DNA of 64,000 bases from Leucaena leucocephala (taxonomy: Eukaryota > Streptophyta > Magnoliopsida > Fabales > Fabaceae), in assembly GCA_037074615.1 (NCBI GenBank), contig CM073522.1:25728962-25792961 (forward strand), in the 5' to 3' direction. Below, piece after piece: positions 11,741 to 24,967 of the stretch. The position numbers were made by a program, and so were the translations under genes. How positions within the stretch are numbered: the first letter of the stretch is position 1; the number at the start of each line of letters is the position of its first letter. Under the pieces are notes generated by a model that saw only the letters and a program-made list of their open reading frames with translations, was not told the origin of the DNA and ran no database searches.

Positions 11741-12829
11741 GGTTTAGGGATCATGTGTTTAGACTCTCTTTTCCTTCTTTCATACTAAGTGCTATGATGT
11801 GACCGCATGGGCATGACATCTTCATCTAGGTATTTGTACTAGAAATCCTTTTTACATGACCAATACAAGACAACATTTTCGTGTAGCTTGAATTTAGTAA
11901 TATGCCTCAGATGTCATAGATTTACCTATATACACTTCTCCACGACAAATCTAATCCCTCTCAAGTCAATATTTGACTCAGATCGCCATTCTCATATGCT
12001 CAGCGTCCACACTTATGATGACAAAATATTATAAGGGACATGTCAGAGACACTAACACTAGTGTGTATATTTCAGGTAATCTTCCTTTCGCCCATATATC
12101 ACTTTGATATGGATCAACCACTTTCTTAGTGTAATTCCTTATATCGTATCTATCATGATCGTAGGATATATGCTAAAATAACAGTCGTTGAAACATACCT
12201 CCATGATATTGTCAAAATCAAAGGACACCAATGAAAGGATTGTTCCTTATTGGGCTCACACATCAATGAAACAGGGATAATTCACTTGCTTCCCCTTTTC
12301 GGTTATTCTCACACATATGGCATGCATAACATGTTACAGTGTCACTCTTACATTATAAGAGCATACGTCATTTTGGATCTCTTATAAACCCCGTACAGAT
12401 TTAAGTTTAGACACTCTTAGTATCTAAACTCAAATTCTTCAACTTCATCTCTATGATGGTGACATTGAATAAATTGTCATCTGGTTACAAGTATCATGGA
12501 AGTGGGCTTCCATGATTCGATCCAATTTTACACTAATTGATCTCATCTTGACTCACTACTCTTCAGTCGAGGCGGCATACACTTTTTGTTTCTTTCTACC
12601 ATATCAACATTCTTGCTGCTTTATTGGTGAACACAAAAATGTCTCATCTTTGCAAGCTTCTCTCGAGCGTCAAAGGCGGTTGCTCGTGTGAGAGAGCTAA
12701 TATTTTCAACCTATACAACAAACTACACATTGCATACTTTCATTTAGACGTATAAGTAATGATGAATAACATGATTTTATTAATAAAAAAATTCCATAAG
12801 GTCTGCCACTTTACATTTTGCACATGCCA

Positions 12830-15800
12830 ATGGCTTTTACATGTTTCTCAAATGTTTCTTTGCCTATTGGCTTAGTTAGGGGCAAATGTATTCTACAGTT
12901 ACAATATTTTATGCTATATAATCCTTCATAAAGTTATACTTAATATCAATGTGTTTGGTCTTGCTATGATACTTAGGTTCTTTGGTGTAGGCTATGGTTG
13001 CAATGTTGTCACAATGTATCAACATCATATTGGTACTCTCGTTCCTAAATCCTAGGTATTTGATAAATCTCTTCAGCCAACAGCCTCTTACGCTACTGTA
13101 ATACATACCATGAACTCAGCTTCGATAGAGTGTAAGGCAATGCACGTTTACTTCTTGCTACTCCAACATATGGTGCCATTGTTAAGTAAGAAGATATATT
13201 CTGAAGTCGATCTTCACTCTTCTTCATCTCAGCCTATATCAGCATCAAAGTATCTGACTAGGCGCATATTGTTTTCTTGATAACATAGTGCATATTTAGT
13301 TATGCCCTTTAAGTATCTCAGGATCCTCTTCACTGCTTTCTAGTATTTCTCACCGAGGTTGGACTAGAATCTACTAACTAGCCCTACCGCATAACAAAAT
13401 TTGGTTTTGTACACATCATTGTATACATAAGGACAACAATGACACTAGCATATGGAACTCTTTCCATCTTCTTTTTATCTAATTCGATTTTAGGACACAT
13501 GTTAGAACTCAAGGCCACTCTAGTGGCCACATGGATATCCATGGGATTGTAGTTACTCATATTGAATCGCTCAAGTATTTTCTTGATGTAATTCTCTTGT
13601 GAAAGAGTGAAGATTCTCTTGGAGCGATCTCTTCGAATCTTGACTCCAAGTATGTATGATGCTTCACCCATATTTTTCATCTTGACGAGAGCTATGCTTT
13701 AATAGTTATGACTGAGTCAAGATTATTTTTTGCTAAGAGTATATCGTCTACGTATAAGGATAATATTACAAAGTTACCCTCAAAATGCTTAACGTACCAC
13801 TGTACCACTGTCTGGATGACTGTTTTATGAGATTATAGCCTTGTGAAACCTAAAGTCATATGAGGTTATCGCCTTGTGAAACCTCAAGTACCACTGTCTG
13901 GATGACTATTTTAGTCCATAAATGAATCTTTTGAGTTTACACTTCTTGTGCTCAAACTCTTTTTCATTAAAACCTAATGATTGTTTCATATAGATTTCTT
14001 CATTTAGATCACTATTTAGGAATGTGATTTTTACATCCATCTGATTTAATTCTAGGTTTAAACTATTTACTATTGCCAGAATAAGTCTTATCTAGTTGAA
14101 GTGCATAACAGGTGAAAAAGTATCTTCATAGTCTATACCTTCCTATTGTGTATATCCCTTTATAACCAATCAGGCTTTATATTTGTCAATTGTTCCCAAT
14201 GACTTTTTACCCTTTTGGCAGATCAATCAACTCCCAAACTTGGTTTTTCATCATTGAGTCTATCTCCTCTTTTATTGCTTTCTTCCGTTCCTCCTTGGTA
14301 GGACCTACTAAGGCTTCATGAATAGAGCGGGGTTTATCATTCCCTTCTGGAGTAACTAAGAGTGCTTCGCCTTCTATTTGGAAGCGTCTCTTAGGAACAC
14401 TTTCCCTATTACTCTTTCTGATTGGAGCTACTTGCTTATCTTTTCTTGTTTCTCTCGGTCTTTATGTTGACTGTTCTTGGCTCTCACTCAGATTGACATA
14501 CCTAGAGGATTCTGGTCTGTCAATTTGTTCAGCGCTGTTATATTCCTGAGTCTCATAAAGAGATATAATGCGGTCAATATCTCTCCTACTAGGAAATTCT
14601 GTCTCAATTAATGTGGCATCTCTTGATTCTATTTCAGTCATTGTTCCATCTTCAATTTTACTTATGAATACATATCCTTTTGAGGGTTCAGAGTACCTTC
14701 TAAAGATATATTTCTTTCCTCTAAGATTCAGTTTCCTATGTCTATGAGAACTATAATGGGTGTATGCTGCCGAGCCCCAAGGTCTAAGAATACTTACATC
14801 TGGCTGCCTTTTAGTCCATAACTCATAGAGCATGGAAGCGACTGATTTTGAGGGTACACGATTAAGTATGAAGGTTAGAACATCACCCCAATATAAAATT
14901 AGAAGGTTTGCCAGGTATAGTTAATTGCCTAATAATCCATTTTAGAAGAATTATATTTCTTCTTTCAACAACCACATTCTGTTTAAGTGTGCCAGGTATA
15001 GTTAATTGCCTAATAATCCATTTTTTGCACAGAGCTATTTGAATTGATCCGACAGGTATTCATGACCTCGATTAGTACGTAATACTTTGATTTTATTATC
15101 CATTTGATTCTCTACTTTATTTATGTATCTTTGAAAGCACTCTAGTGCCTCGGACTTATGTGAGATCAAATAGACATGACCATATTGTGAAAAATCATCA
15201 ATAAAGGTAATGAAATACAAAGCTTCGTGTCTCACCCTCATACTCATTGGATCGCAAATATCAAAATGTATTAATTGCAACAGATTTTGAGCTCGTGTTC
15301 TATTACCAAATGACTTTCTAGTTGCCTTACCAGCTAGACACCTTTGCATAATGACATATCCATGTTAGAGGATTACCCCTAACATGCCTTCTTTTGCCAG
15401 TTTAATCATTATATTTTGATTAATATGTCCTAGTCCAGCATGCCAGATATTCATATCAAGATTATTTGAATAATAGCAAAACAATCATGAGCATTAAAAT
15501 CACCAGTAAGATCCATAATAAAGAACTTTTGAAAATGGAAAGCTGAACCATAAAATATTGAGTTACTATAAATGTCTGCAACTTTACCATGAAAGTTTAC
15601 ATTAAACCTAAATCTAGTAGGCAAATAACATAAATTAAATTCTGTCAGATGTTGGGAGCATGAAGCACATCATACAGCATCAAGGTCTTTTCACCATGCA
15701 AAACAAGTTTATAGGTGCCAATGCCTCGAACCTCAATCCTTGCATTATAACCAATGTAAAGCCACTTGCTTTGATATGGCAACTGATGTTATTCCACGAA

Positions 15801-16720
15801 AGATCCTCGATCTCGACTTATGTGATCTATGGAGCCTGAATCAATCATCCAAGAAGAAGAAATAGGTTCTGTCAGAAAAGTAGTAATAAAAACAAATGAG
15901 ACATGTGAATTCACATAATTCACTAATATCGTGATGCTCTCAACCTGTTTAAAACAATCGTATGCAAAATGTCACATGTTTTGATAGGCAAAGCATTTGA
16001 CCTTCTTCAGGTATAGCTTTTTCTTACTGCCTTTCTTTCCTTTCTTCTTGATTGTTGCTTACCTTTCTTTGGTGGAGGACCACCTTTCTTCCTATTCTTC
16101 TGGAATTTCTTGCCCTTCTTGGATTTAGGGTTCGAATGGGAAGAACCGAGACGTTAGTCTTCTAGATCTAAATGCTTAACTACATCATTGAAAGTGATGA
16201 TATTTTCATTGTATGTCAGATGAACTTTCATGTGCTCCCAACTGGCAGGAAGCGACCTGATGACAGCCTGTACTTGCTGCTTGTCAGATAGATTATGTCT
16301 AGCCTCTTTCAGTTCACGAATCATGTTGGCTATCTCCCTCAAATGTTACCTCATAGGGTTATTTGTCCTAAGCTTAAAGGTATCTAATTTAATCGTCAAC
16401 CTTCTAAGCTTGGTCATGGAGACTCTGCCAAACTTGTCCTTCAGGGCTATCCATATGACTTGCACAGTTCTGTGTATCTAAAATTCACACATCAAGTTGT
16501 CATCCATGTCATTTAGCAGTGTGATTCTTGCAATGCTATTATTCTTCTTCTAGGTCAGGTATGCCTCCTGGTCTCTCCTATGCTGGACCATATTTCCAGC
16601 CTCAGGTTGCACTAGGACCATTGTTAATGGATCAATGGCATCCTGTTCTTCCAGGATGTATTGGACCTTTCTGTGTCAAATATCCCAGTTATTCCCGTTG
16701 AGTTTTTTCCCCTTGTTCAA
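12830..16720 (-). pseudogene. Copia gag-pol pseudogene (element A)
   Basis: Degenerate Copia polyprotein in several broken frames, in the order gag, integrase, reverse transcriptase, RNase H. Gag of the UBN2 type is at 16154-16342 (SLPASWEHMKVHL). A CCHC-like knuckle near 15950-16000 is interrupted by a stop. The integrase core is at 15035-15349, with HFDICDP for the first aspartate but RTNRGHEY where the family has a catalytic Asp, so Asn replaces it. The link to RT is at 14462-14833 (LRPWGSAAY). The RT end is at 13384-13680 (SYILGVKIRRD) and RNase H is at 12909-13106 (HSKTKHIDIKYNF). The RT core with the YVDD motif is missing or scrambled around 13800-13920, where a short block is duplicated. 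It cannot encode a working enzyme. Confidence 0.9.
14909..15024. repeat. 35-bp direct duplication inside Copia A
   Basis: The block from TGCCAGGTATAG to ATCCATTTT occurs at 14909-14943 and again at 14990-15024, 81 bp apart. It lies just downstream of the integrase core on the minus strand and looks like a local duplication after the element died. Confidence 0.85.
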
Positions 16721-16917
16721 TTAAGTAATAATGTTCTCGGTTGCGATAGTTCAATTTCAGTTTTGTGAAAAACATATCCCACATTAAGATAGAGAGAATT
16801 TGAACCATATAATATAGCACATGTGAAGTATATAATGTCACGTACTTATATCATTTTTGATAAAAAAATAGGATAACATCACTAGACCCATGATTAAGAG
16901 AATACGTTTGTACCTCC

Positions 16918-17935
16918 TGTTAGAAAGTATGTTTTGATGATAACAAATGGCAAAAATTTTTTAGTAATGTTAAAATGGCAAATTAAGTCTTTACTAGTTT
17001 TATAATACTTTTGAGAAAATGATTTTAAAGCTTTAACAAATAGGGTATAAAATGAAGCTTGTCACAATACGTTTGAAGTTCAGTTACTGCACTCACACTT
17101 GATTTATTTAGGGCAGCATCTGATTCAATTTTTTTTACAAACTTTTTTAATACAAGATTGATTAATTACATGTTTTGATTATACCAAATGTGGTTCAAGT
17201 TGCTTCTATGTCAATACTGTTATTTTAATGATTTACTGAATTAATCGATTAATGTAAATTAATGCATTAGTTAATCGATTATCCAAAATATTTTATGTTC
17301 AGTTTTTATTAGTTAATCGATTAATGTCAATTAATCGAACAATCAATAGATTAATGAGTATCCATTAATCGATTGATATTCGATTAATGTAAAGTTGTTG
17401 CTCTCTAGAATTCAAAAGCTAAGTCTATTAATCGATTAGTTAATCGATTAATATACATTAATCGATTGATTGTTTGATTAATGTATTCAGAACTATTTTC
17501 TATAAGTTAAAATCAATTCTATTAATCGATTGGTTAATCGATTAATATACATTAACCTATTGACTATTCGATTAATATGTTCTGAATAACCTTTTGTGAC
17601 AATTCCTCCAGAGACATTAATCGACTAAGGATTCAATTAATTTATTTAATGGATTAGTTGTTCCATTAACTCCATATATTTCATTGATACTTTTCTGTTT
17701 ATGTTGAAATCAATTGCATCTATCTTTGAAGTATATATGTTTGATTTAAACCCAAAGTTTGCTTCTGTTTCTCATTATTATTTATTGAAAAATCTTTAGA
17801 TAAACTTAACTTATCAATTTATGTTGAACATGCTAACCAATGTGATGCTCTATTTTTTGTTCTTCTCATTAATTGAAACATTGGTTGAATTAATGATGAT
17901 TAATCGAATAATGCAGTATTAGATGTTAAGATTTA
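16918..17935 (+). mobile_element. Partial Sirevirus-like LTR with TTAATCGATTAA motifs
   Basis: Starts TGTTAGAAAGTATGTTTTGATGATAAC-like (LTR head) directly against the 5' leader of Copia A. The first 180 bp are the reverse complement of 21594-21776. A block of TTAATCGATTAA-type palindromes follows at 17247-17640. It shares GTGATGCTCTATTTT with the other copies (reverse complement at about 20474) and stops near 17935, so the 3' part is lost. Confidence 0.7.
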
Positions 17936-18047
17936 CGGTGGATTTATGTACATATTTAGCTTAATAGAGAAAATTATCTCAATCTCCATGTAGTTGTTCT
18001 AAACGATGAGAATAACAAATGTAAATTTTCTCATTCTATTTGTCTCT

Positions 18048-18235
18048 TGTAGTTTTTTTTTCCCATTAGAATCCAGGCTGTGACCTCCAGCTGATAGCTA
18101 GAGACTAATCCTTCTCATGAATAGATATTACTAAAATGAGTTTTGCCTCTCTTAACAAAGCTTTTTCTATGTATATGGTCTAGTTCGAACCTAAGACATC
18201 ATGTTTAAGAGACCTAACTATCTACCAATTGTAAT
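18048..18235 (-). mobile_element. Probable tRNA-derived SINE (minus)
   Basis: Read on the minus strand it has TTGGTAGATAGTTAGGT (A-box-like), then GGTTCGAACTAGACC (B-box-like) at tRNA spacing, and after about 140 bp an A9 tract (plus strand T9 at about 18053). No clear target duplication was seen. Confidence 0.5.
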
Positions 18236-18351
18236 GCGATTTGTTGATATCGCATGCCTTTATTAATTACATTTAACAATTTTTTTACCTTGGATTACGT
18301 TGACCAATTTATGGAAAGCTTGTGTTAGTTGAGCATTTTCTATGGACATTC

Positions 18352-18791
18352 TTAAGTGTATGTTTGGTATGAGAGATTTGGAAGGGAGGGGAGGGATTTT
18401 TCCCTTTTTTCCTTTGTTTGGCACCATAACATTTTTAGGATGGGAGGAAAGATTTTTAAGATTTTCCCTCCCCTCCCCTCCTAACCCTCCCCTTCAAAAT
18501 TAGGAGATTTATGGGGAAATTAAATTTTTATCTTATTTTGACTATTATATCTATAATATTTTTTAAATATCCCTAAAATACCCTTTCTGTATCTTACAGT
18601 TATCTATATAAAAATATTTTTTCTCCCCTCTCCTATTGAACTAAATAATGTAATATTAAAATTCCTCTCCTCCCTTTCCTTTTCATCAATCTAAACAAGG
18701 TAATATTAAAATATCTTCCTTTCCTTTCTCTCCTCCCCTCCTCCATTAAAATCCCTTCCCTCCCTCCCTTTAGTTGAGCCACACACCCTAA
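18352..18791. mobile_element. Polypurine/polypyrimidine MITE
   Basis: The terminal inverted repeats are imperfect: TTAAGTGTATGTTTGGTATG plus a G-rich arm (GGAAGGGAGGGGAGGG) on the left, and a C-rich arm plus CACACACCCTAA on the right. It is about 440 bp and noncoding. The TAAGGGTGTG-type ends resemble hAT MITEs, but no 8-bp duplication is evident. The ORF at 18633-19001 on the minus strand is produced by this composition. Confidence 0.6.
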
Positions 18792-18826
18792 GAATGTATT
18801 TGGTATGATGGAAATAGAGAAGAGGG
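18789..18826. mobile_element. Left fragment of a second MITE, split by an LTR
   Basis: TAAGAATGTATTTGGTATGATGG repeats the left end of the neighbouring MITE. Its G-rich arm is interrupted at 18827 by the LTR and seems to resume at 21777 (AAAGGAAGGGTAAGG, then TTTTTCCTTGTTTAGC) up to about 21990. Confidence 0.5.
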
Positions 18827-21776
18827 TGTTAGGATAGGCTGGATCACTCAAGAGGGGGTGAATTGGGTGTTTGTGAGATTTTAAAACTTTGCTAAAATTC
18901 TTTTGCAATCTGATCAATGAAATAGATAAGCTTGAAAACTTTGATATGATAATTGAAATGAGTTGCTGGAAATATAAAGAGTTAAAGAAGAGAAAAATCA
19001 CACAGAATAATTATCTTGGTTCGGTCCTTCCTTGACTAACGTCCAGTCCTTAGCTCCTCACCGAGATTATAATTCACTATCTCCCCTAGATTATAACAGG
19101 CTCTTAGTAGCCTTTATGACCTCAATTTTAATGGCTAATTGAGAACCTCCTCAATGCTGAAGTAATACCACTCTTTGGTGGTAACACTCCCCCTTATAAA
19201 GACAAGAGCAAATCCCACCTTAAATCCCCGATTCCTAAGGTTTACTCTCAGATTTGGATATAGATGATGAAATATAAAACTCTCTCAGATAGAGTAAATG
19301 ATACATTGTAATACATGATTCTTTCTCTCTCTCAAGATATGATAATTGTACATAATTAAGAACAGAGAGTTGAAGGCTTTCTTAGTCTAACGAAGTTTTG
19401 GCATTATGATGATACATTCATATCCCGTATCTCTCATCTTCTTAACTTTGAATGCTCTTTTATTTATATATGAAGTTGAGCTTTTGACCGTTGAGCATAA
19501 TCTCTTTCTCCGTTGAGCTTTCCTTCTTCTGTTGAGAATATGACCGTTGGAACTAGTCGTTGAAGCTTTTGACACAAAGTGCTTTTTTATCGTTGAGAGT
19601 ATGTTGGATTTAATATTTGTCTAATCTCATTCTAATAATGTCTTTGGATACCTTAAATAAAGTTTGACACAATCAAGAGAAGTTCTAGTACTAATCGTTC
19701 AGCACTTGACTTTCTTCCATCTTCTGGTTATATTTGAGTTCAAAAACAATGGTCATCTTTCAATTATCATAACTTCATCTATTTGACTTCAAACATAGCA
19801 AATGAGCTATCCTTAGAAATCTCTGTGTCTACTTTCCAATGAATTAAGTTTCCAAAATTCATTGTAGATAAAAAGATATGATCAATTTAGTGAGTAGAGA
19901 TTATGGCCAAAGTGTTAATCCTATGTTCCATATTGCAAACAACATATCTCCCTTACAAGAGACTCTTTCGTAATGAAATTAGTGTCATTGAACTGCACTC
20001 TGAGTCTAGTTTCATATGAATTAAGTTTTACCTTAATCGGATCATTATATATTAAGATATGGTCAAAATACTCAACCTATATTGACACAGAGCATAACAA
20101 CGTATTGAAAAATGAAAAAAAATAATCCTTAATCGATTAATTAATCGATTAATTCATTAATCGATTAACTAATCGATTAATGCAGTAAAATAGACATATT
20201 TGAGTTGATTTATCGATCATCATCTTCTCTCTTTGCTATTCCTTCACTCCTTTATTTAGTCGATCAAGAGTTCGATAAATTTCTTGATTATTGAACTTGA
20301 TTAGTTAAATTTATGGTCGATTAATTCCTTCTTCTTGCAATTCCTTCTTCACAGTTCCTCCATATTATAAAGATCAAGTTCTAATCAGATGACTTTCTAA
20401 AGTATACTGTATTAATCGATTAATTATCATTAATTCGATCAATATTTCAATTAATGAGAGAAACATAAAACAGAGCATCACATTGATAAGAATTTTCAAC
20501 CATATATAATGTAATAAGTTTCTCAAAAGATATATAAAGAAGAATGTGGAGAAACATATATATATTTCATATATGAAACAATCATATATAGCTCAAAGAT
20601 AGATTCAATTAGTTTCAACGCAAACAAAGAAAGATATTTGAAATATATAAAGTTAATCAATTAATATAAGTTCATTGAATACCTAGTCGATTAATGTCTT
20701 TAGAAGAATTGAAACAGAAATATTTTCAACACAAATTAATCGAACAATTAATCCATTAATGTAAATTAATCGATTAACTAATCGATTAACGGATTCAGAT
20801 TTGATTTTCACAAAGTGATTTTGCACTGATTAATTGAATAGTTAATGAATTAATATAAATTAATCGATTAACTAATCGATTAATAGAGTTATATTTGTTC
20901 AAAGGAAAAACTTTTCTTAACAGATTAATCGAATAGACAATCAATTAATTCAGTTATCTTTTCAATTTCAGAAAGCAACTTTAATACATTAATCGAACAG
21001 TTAATCGATTAATGGTCATTCGTTAATCGAATAATTAATCAATTAATTAATTTTCTTTTCATTTCCAGAGAGCAACTTTATTATATTAATTGAACAGTTA
21101 ATGGATTAATATAAATTAGTCGATTAACTAATCGATTAATAGAGTTATCTTTGTTCAAAGGAAAAAAATTTCTTAACAGATTGATCGATTGATTAACTCA
21201 AGAAACACAAGTCTAAACAGATTAATGGATTAATTTAACAAATTAATGGATTAATTTGACAAATTAATCTAACAATTAATAGATTAATTCAAACAATTTT
21301 AAACAAAGACTACTTAGTTTGCATAATCAAACCATGGATTCTAACAAAACTGATTTTCAAAACATTATCAAATAACATTGACAACTAATCTTCAAATCAT
21401 TATTTATCAAAACACAATATCAATACCATCAATCAAACTTGGCATAAACAATCTTGGCATCATTAAACTGAAATATCTTTTAATATCTTTAAAACAAACT
21501 TAGCATATATTTAATAACTTTGATATAATTAAAAACATATAATTAATCAATTTTGTATTAAGAATAATTTGTACAAAAAATTGAATTAGATGCTGCTCTA
21601 AATAAGTCAAGTGTGAATGTAATAACTGAACCTCAAAATGCATTGTGACAAATTTTATTTTCTCCCCTATTTGTTAAAGTTTTAAAACTATTTTCTCAAA
21701 AGTATTATAAAATTATTAAAGACTTCATTTAACATTTTAACATTACTAAAAACTTTTGTCATTTATCTGTCCAACA
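18827..21776 (-). mobile_element. Sirevirus-like LTR with palindrome array (probably solo)
   Basis: Plus strand starts TGTTAGGATAGGCTGGATCAC, with GAGGGGGTGAATTGGG nearby, and ends CTGTCCAACA. The reverse complement therefore starts TGTTGGACAG, the expected LTR orientation. It is about 2950 bp. 20124-21270 is packed with TTAATCGATTAA and TAATCGATTAACTAATCGATTA motifs. The flanks read GAGGG and AAAGG, an imperfect 5-bp match. No polypurine tract or retroviral ORF adjoins it, so it is best read as a solo LTR inserted in a MITE. Confidence 0.7.
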
Positions 21777-22110
21777 AAAGGAAGGGTAAGGAGATGAATT
21801 TTACTCATTTTTCCTTGTTTAGCTTCTCAAAATTTATAGTAGGAGAGGGAAACTTTTTTGGAAAATTTCCACTTCTCCCCTTATAACTCTCCCCTCTAAA
21901 AGTGAAGGGATTTAGAGATAAAAAATAATATTTTAATATGATGTGATTATTATATTCATAAAATACTTTAATATTTCCATATTAACTTTCATTCGCTCTA
22001 AAATTTTCAGCACAACGGGTCTACAACTCTCATTTATAAATCAAATTTGTAGTAACATATAACATAAATCAAAGGGTTAAGTTGTATCCATTTTTCTAGG
22101 TGCACCTCAT
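21777..22110. other. MITE remainder and noncoding DNA
   Basis: 21777-21990 looks like the interrupted second MITE (C-rich arm CACTTCTCCCCTTATAACTC). The rest is unassigned AT-rich DNA. Confidence 0.4.
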
Positions 22111-23385
22111 AACCTACAATAATTTGTGGTGCTTGAAGTTATTAAAATGATGGAATTTGATCTAAAGGTAAACGGATGAAAACGTCCGTCTAATCACTTC
22201 CGTTTTTCCTGGTCCCACCATCTTCTTCATCGGAAAGGTTTCTCCAGCACCCAATAAAATTTTTTGACATTTAAATTGTTCTATAGTCTTAAATTGCATT
22301 TAAATGGTTTTGCAGACTTAAATGACCCATACATCCTAAATCTACATAACAGAGTAGAGATAAATGCAATAGAATGAATCACAAAGTGGAAGCATTGCCA
22401 CCGATCATTTAAAAGCCAGCTAATAATATTGTGTGTCTTTAGATGATTTTAAAAATAGACTTATAAAACAAATGGACTTTTGGACAGCTTATGGAAAAGG
22501 ACTTTTAGAGAATAATTTATGAAAAAAAGTGATTCCGAATAAATAAGTGTTTAGATACTTATTTTTAAAATAATTTTTTATATTGATAAATTACTAAAAA
22601 ATGTATGATTTGATTAAAATTATGAGAGAGGAGAGAGGGTAGAGAAGAGAGATGAGATAATGTAGAGATGAGAGAGGAGAGATAGTAGATAAGAGAGATG
22701 AGAGAGGAGAGAAGGTATAAAAAAAGATATAGGTAATATAGTAATTAGATAGTCCATAAACTCTTTTACTGATCTAAAAATTAATTTCAATAACTTATTC
22801 AAAACTATAATTTTACCTAAAAACACTTATAGATAAATATAATTATTTGTTTTAAAATTTTTCTAACCAAAGTTTTGCCAAAAACAGTTTATAAAACCAC
22901 AGTTTTTGTTTAAACCAAAGGTCCATTATTGTAGAACAATAGTGAACAGCTCCTCTGATTGTTTTTGCGGTCACTGCAACAGTCTCCTTCATAGACGAAA
23001 GGCCAAAGCCGAAGATAAGGAACCACTAAAACAAGAAATCTCGCCGAAAGTGAAACGGGAATAGTGGTTGAGGTGGGAGACAGGGGGCTGCCATCGCGCA
23101 TTGCTCTTGGTCTTGCCAAGAGGAGATCGCCATGGCCTTGATTCTACTGGTCTCCTTCACGCAGAACAGAGCTTGGTTGAAGATCATGGAGCTCACCGCG
23201 CGGTTGTCGCCGGAGGAAGAAGGTGTTGTTGCCATGGGTGGTTTTCAGAAGGGGAAGAAAAAGTGGGGGAGGGATGCATCAGGAAAAAGGGGAAGCGATT
23301 TAGACGGACGTTTTCATCCGTTTACTTTGGATCAGATTGTTTATTTTAATAACTTTAAAGATAAAATTATTTTATTACACTAAAA
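22110..23385. mobile_element. GC-rich segment bounded by long inverted repeats (MULE-like candidate)
   Basis: The block AAGTAAACGGATGAAAACGT with CCGTCTAA occurs inverted at about 22160-22195 and 23300-23335. The similarity extends outward through GTTATTAAAAT on both sides and inward to about 22250 and 23240. The inside falls in two parts: a GA-rich MITE-like piece (about 22430-22915) and an unusually GC-rich piece (22920-23330) with overlapping short ORFs on both strands. On the minus strand, 23026-23235 begins MATTPSSSGDNRAVSSMIFN, like a gene fragment. Mutator-like elements carry long inverted repeats and can capture gene pieces, but I did not find a 9-bp duplication and recognise no protein. 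Confidence 0.4.
22620..22725. repeat. GAGATGAGAGAGGAGAGA-type tandem repeat
   Basis: Units of about 16-18 bp (AGAGATGAGAGAGGAGA with variants) repeat four to six times in a purine-only strand. Translation on the minus strand gives an artificial Leu/Ser-rich peptide. Confidence 0.75.
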
Positions 23386-23673
23386 AAATATTTTAAAATA
23401 TTAATGATACTTAATTCTAAATTAAATTATTATTTAGAACTTATTCTTTAAAGTTCATATGAAAAACGGCTAAATATTTGGAACAGCATCAACAATGAAA
23501 AAAAATCAATAATATTAATATCATCAATAATTTTTAAAGAAAAAACAAATAAAAATGCCTATGGAGGTCGACTGGTTTAAACCCTCATCCCCTTGAGATT
23601 GACTTTTACAAGCCCATTTATATTATGAAGGTCTGAATCCTTATACCGGCCCTAAAAAAATAATTTGTATGCG

Positions 23674-24353
23674 TAAGACTTTGTTTAGTTTAACTTGAGA
23701 GAGGATAGGTTAAATTAATTTAATAAAGAGTAAAAAAAATTATAGGTGTGAAGGTAGAGAAAGAGAGATAATATTTTTTATTTGATTTAGAAAAGGAGGG
23801 GAAGGGAGTTAATTAAAAATTAATAAATATACCCTTATCTCTTTATAGAAATTTATTTATTTTTTATTTATAATATTCATATCAAAATTATTATTTTTTA
23901 ATTTATAAATCTCAAATTTTTTTATCTCATTTATATAAATAATAAAATTTAAAAAATTAAAAAATTTGATAAAAGTTTAACATTGTCTGTCATTAATCTT
24001 ATAATTATTATATATATTAATATAATATATAAATAATTTACCATGCTTATTAGGCTTCTGCAATCAAAGCAAAAATCATGTGTGAGAAAAATGAAAATAA
24101 AAAAAGGTTTTAACTTAAGAGGGTACAATTAGAATATTAAAAGAATATAATGGTCAATTTTATTAAGATTGGGTGAAAAATTTCTCTTCCCTCCAAAAAT
24201 CCCTACTTTTGGAGGGAAGGTGGAGAAAATGAGGTGAGTATATAAAGATAAAAAATTTCACCTCCCCTCTGCTCCATTCTTTCTAATCAAACATATTTAT
24301 ATCTCCTCTCTCATACCCTTCTTTTTAAAAATTCTCAACTAAATAATACCTAA
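23674..24353. mobile_element. Second polypurine MITE-like element
   Basis: Left end TAAGACTTTGTTTAGTTT and right end, reverse complemented, TTAGGTATTATTTAGTTGAG form imperfect inverted ends. Inside are G-rich (GGAGGGGAAGGGAG) and C-rich (CACCTCCCCTCTGCTCC) arms and AT-rich core DNA. The organisation matches 18352-18791 but the sequence differs. Confidence 0.45.
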
Positions 24354-24967
24354 ATGAGTTAGTCCTATGGGCTCGACTATTTTCCTAGTTTTAGTTGGGA
24401 GATATTTACTATTACTAAAAAAACTTTTAATAGTATAATTTTACGATAGTTATTGCAAAAAATGTCATTAAAAAAATGATAATATTTTTATAAATAAATT
24501 ATTAATAATAACCTTTTAACCGCCCTTTTTTAGAAAAAAAATGCCATTAAAAGTTGGCCATGGGTCTATTCGTTGAGCGCATTCTCTATTGCCCTCCATA
24601 GGTCAAAACAGCGTAGATTTGGTTATAAATACAAGTAACATATATTTATTAGGTATGTCCAAATCTAGGCCTCTCTATTGAGGGCTTTGGTATTATTTCA
24701 TTTTTATTTGATTTTTTTTTTTACCATCGTGCAAATCAATAAAGCATGTTTCTGAGAAATAACCTTACCTTTAAGTACAAAATTAAAATTGAATTTAATA
24801 AGTTCAATTTAAATAGTTATAAATATCAGAGTGTTGGTGGCAAATTAGACATTTAAGCTTTATAAGTCACTTTTATTTATAAAGTGTGATATATAAATGG
24901 GAAGTTTGTATTTTATCATCCACTATATTGGTTCTTTTCCATTATACTAGACCAAAAAGGAGTAATT
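24354..24967. other. Noncoding stretch, possible CACTA remnant
   Basis: Around 24405-24560, TTACTATTACTAAAAAAACTT with a later AACCGCCCTTTTTTAGAAAAA echoes the ends of the CACTA element at 35809-36759. No matching terminus or target duplication is present. The rest is unassigned. Confidence 0.3.

Noticed and set aside
18633..19001. 122-codon minus-strand ORF
   Set aside because: It spans a polypyrimidine MITE arm and an LTR edge, two unrelated elements.
20124..21270. Regularly spaced repeats that might suggest CRISPR or a satellite
   Set aside because: Spacing is irregular, units are short palindromes, and the block is confined to LTR copies of a plant genome.
23560..23650. Possible minus-strand SINE (GGGTTTAAACCAGTCGACC)
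   Set aside because: Only one box-like motif, with no A box at proper spacing and no target duplication.
24405..24560. Possible second CACTA element
   Set aside because: No CACTA terminus or duplication; only short resemblance to subterminal sequence.
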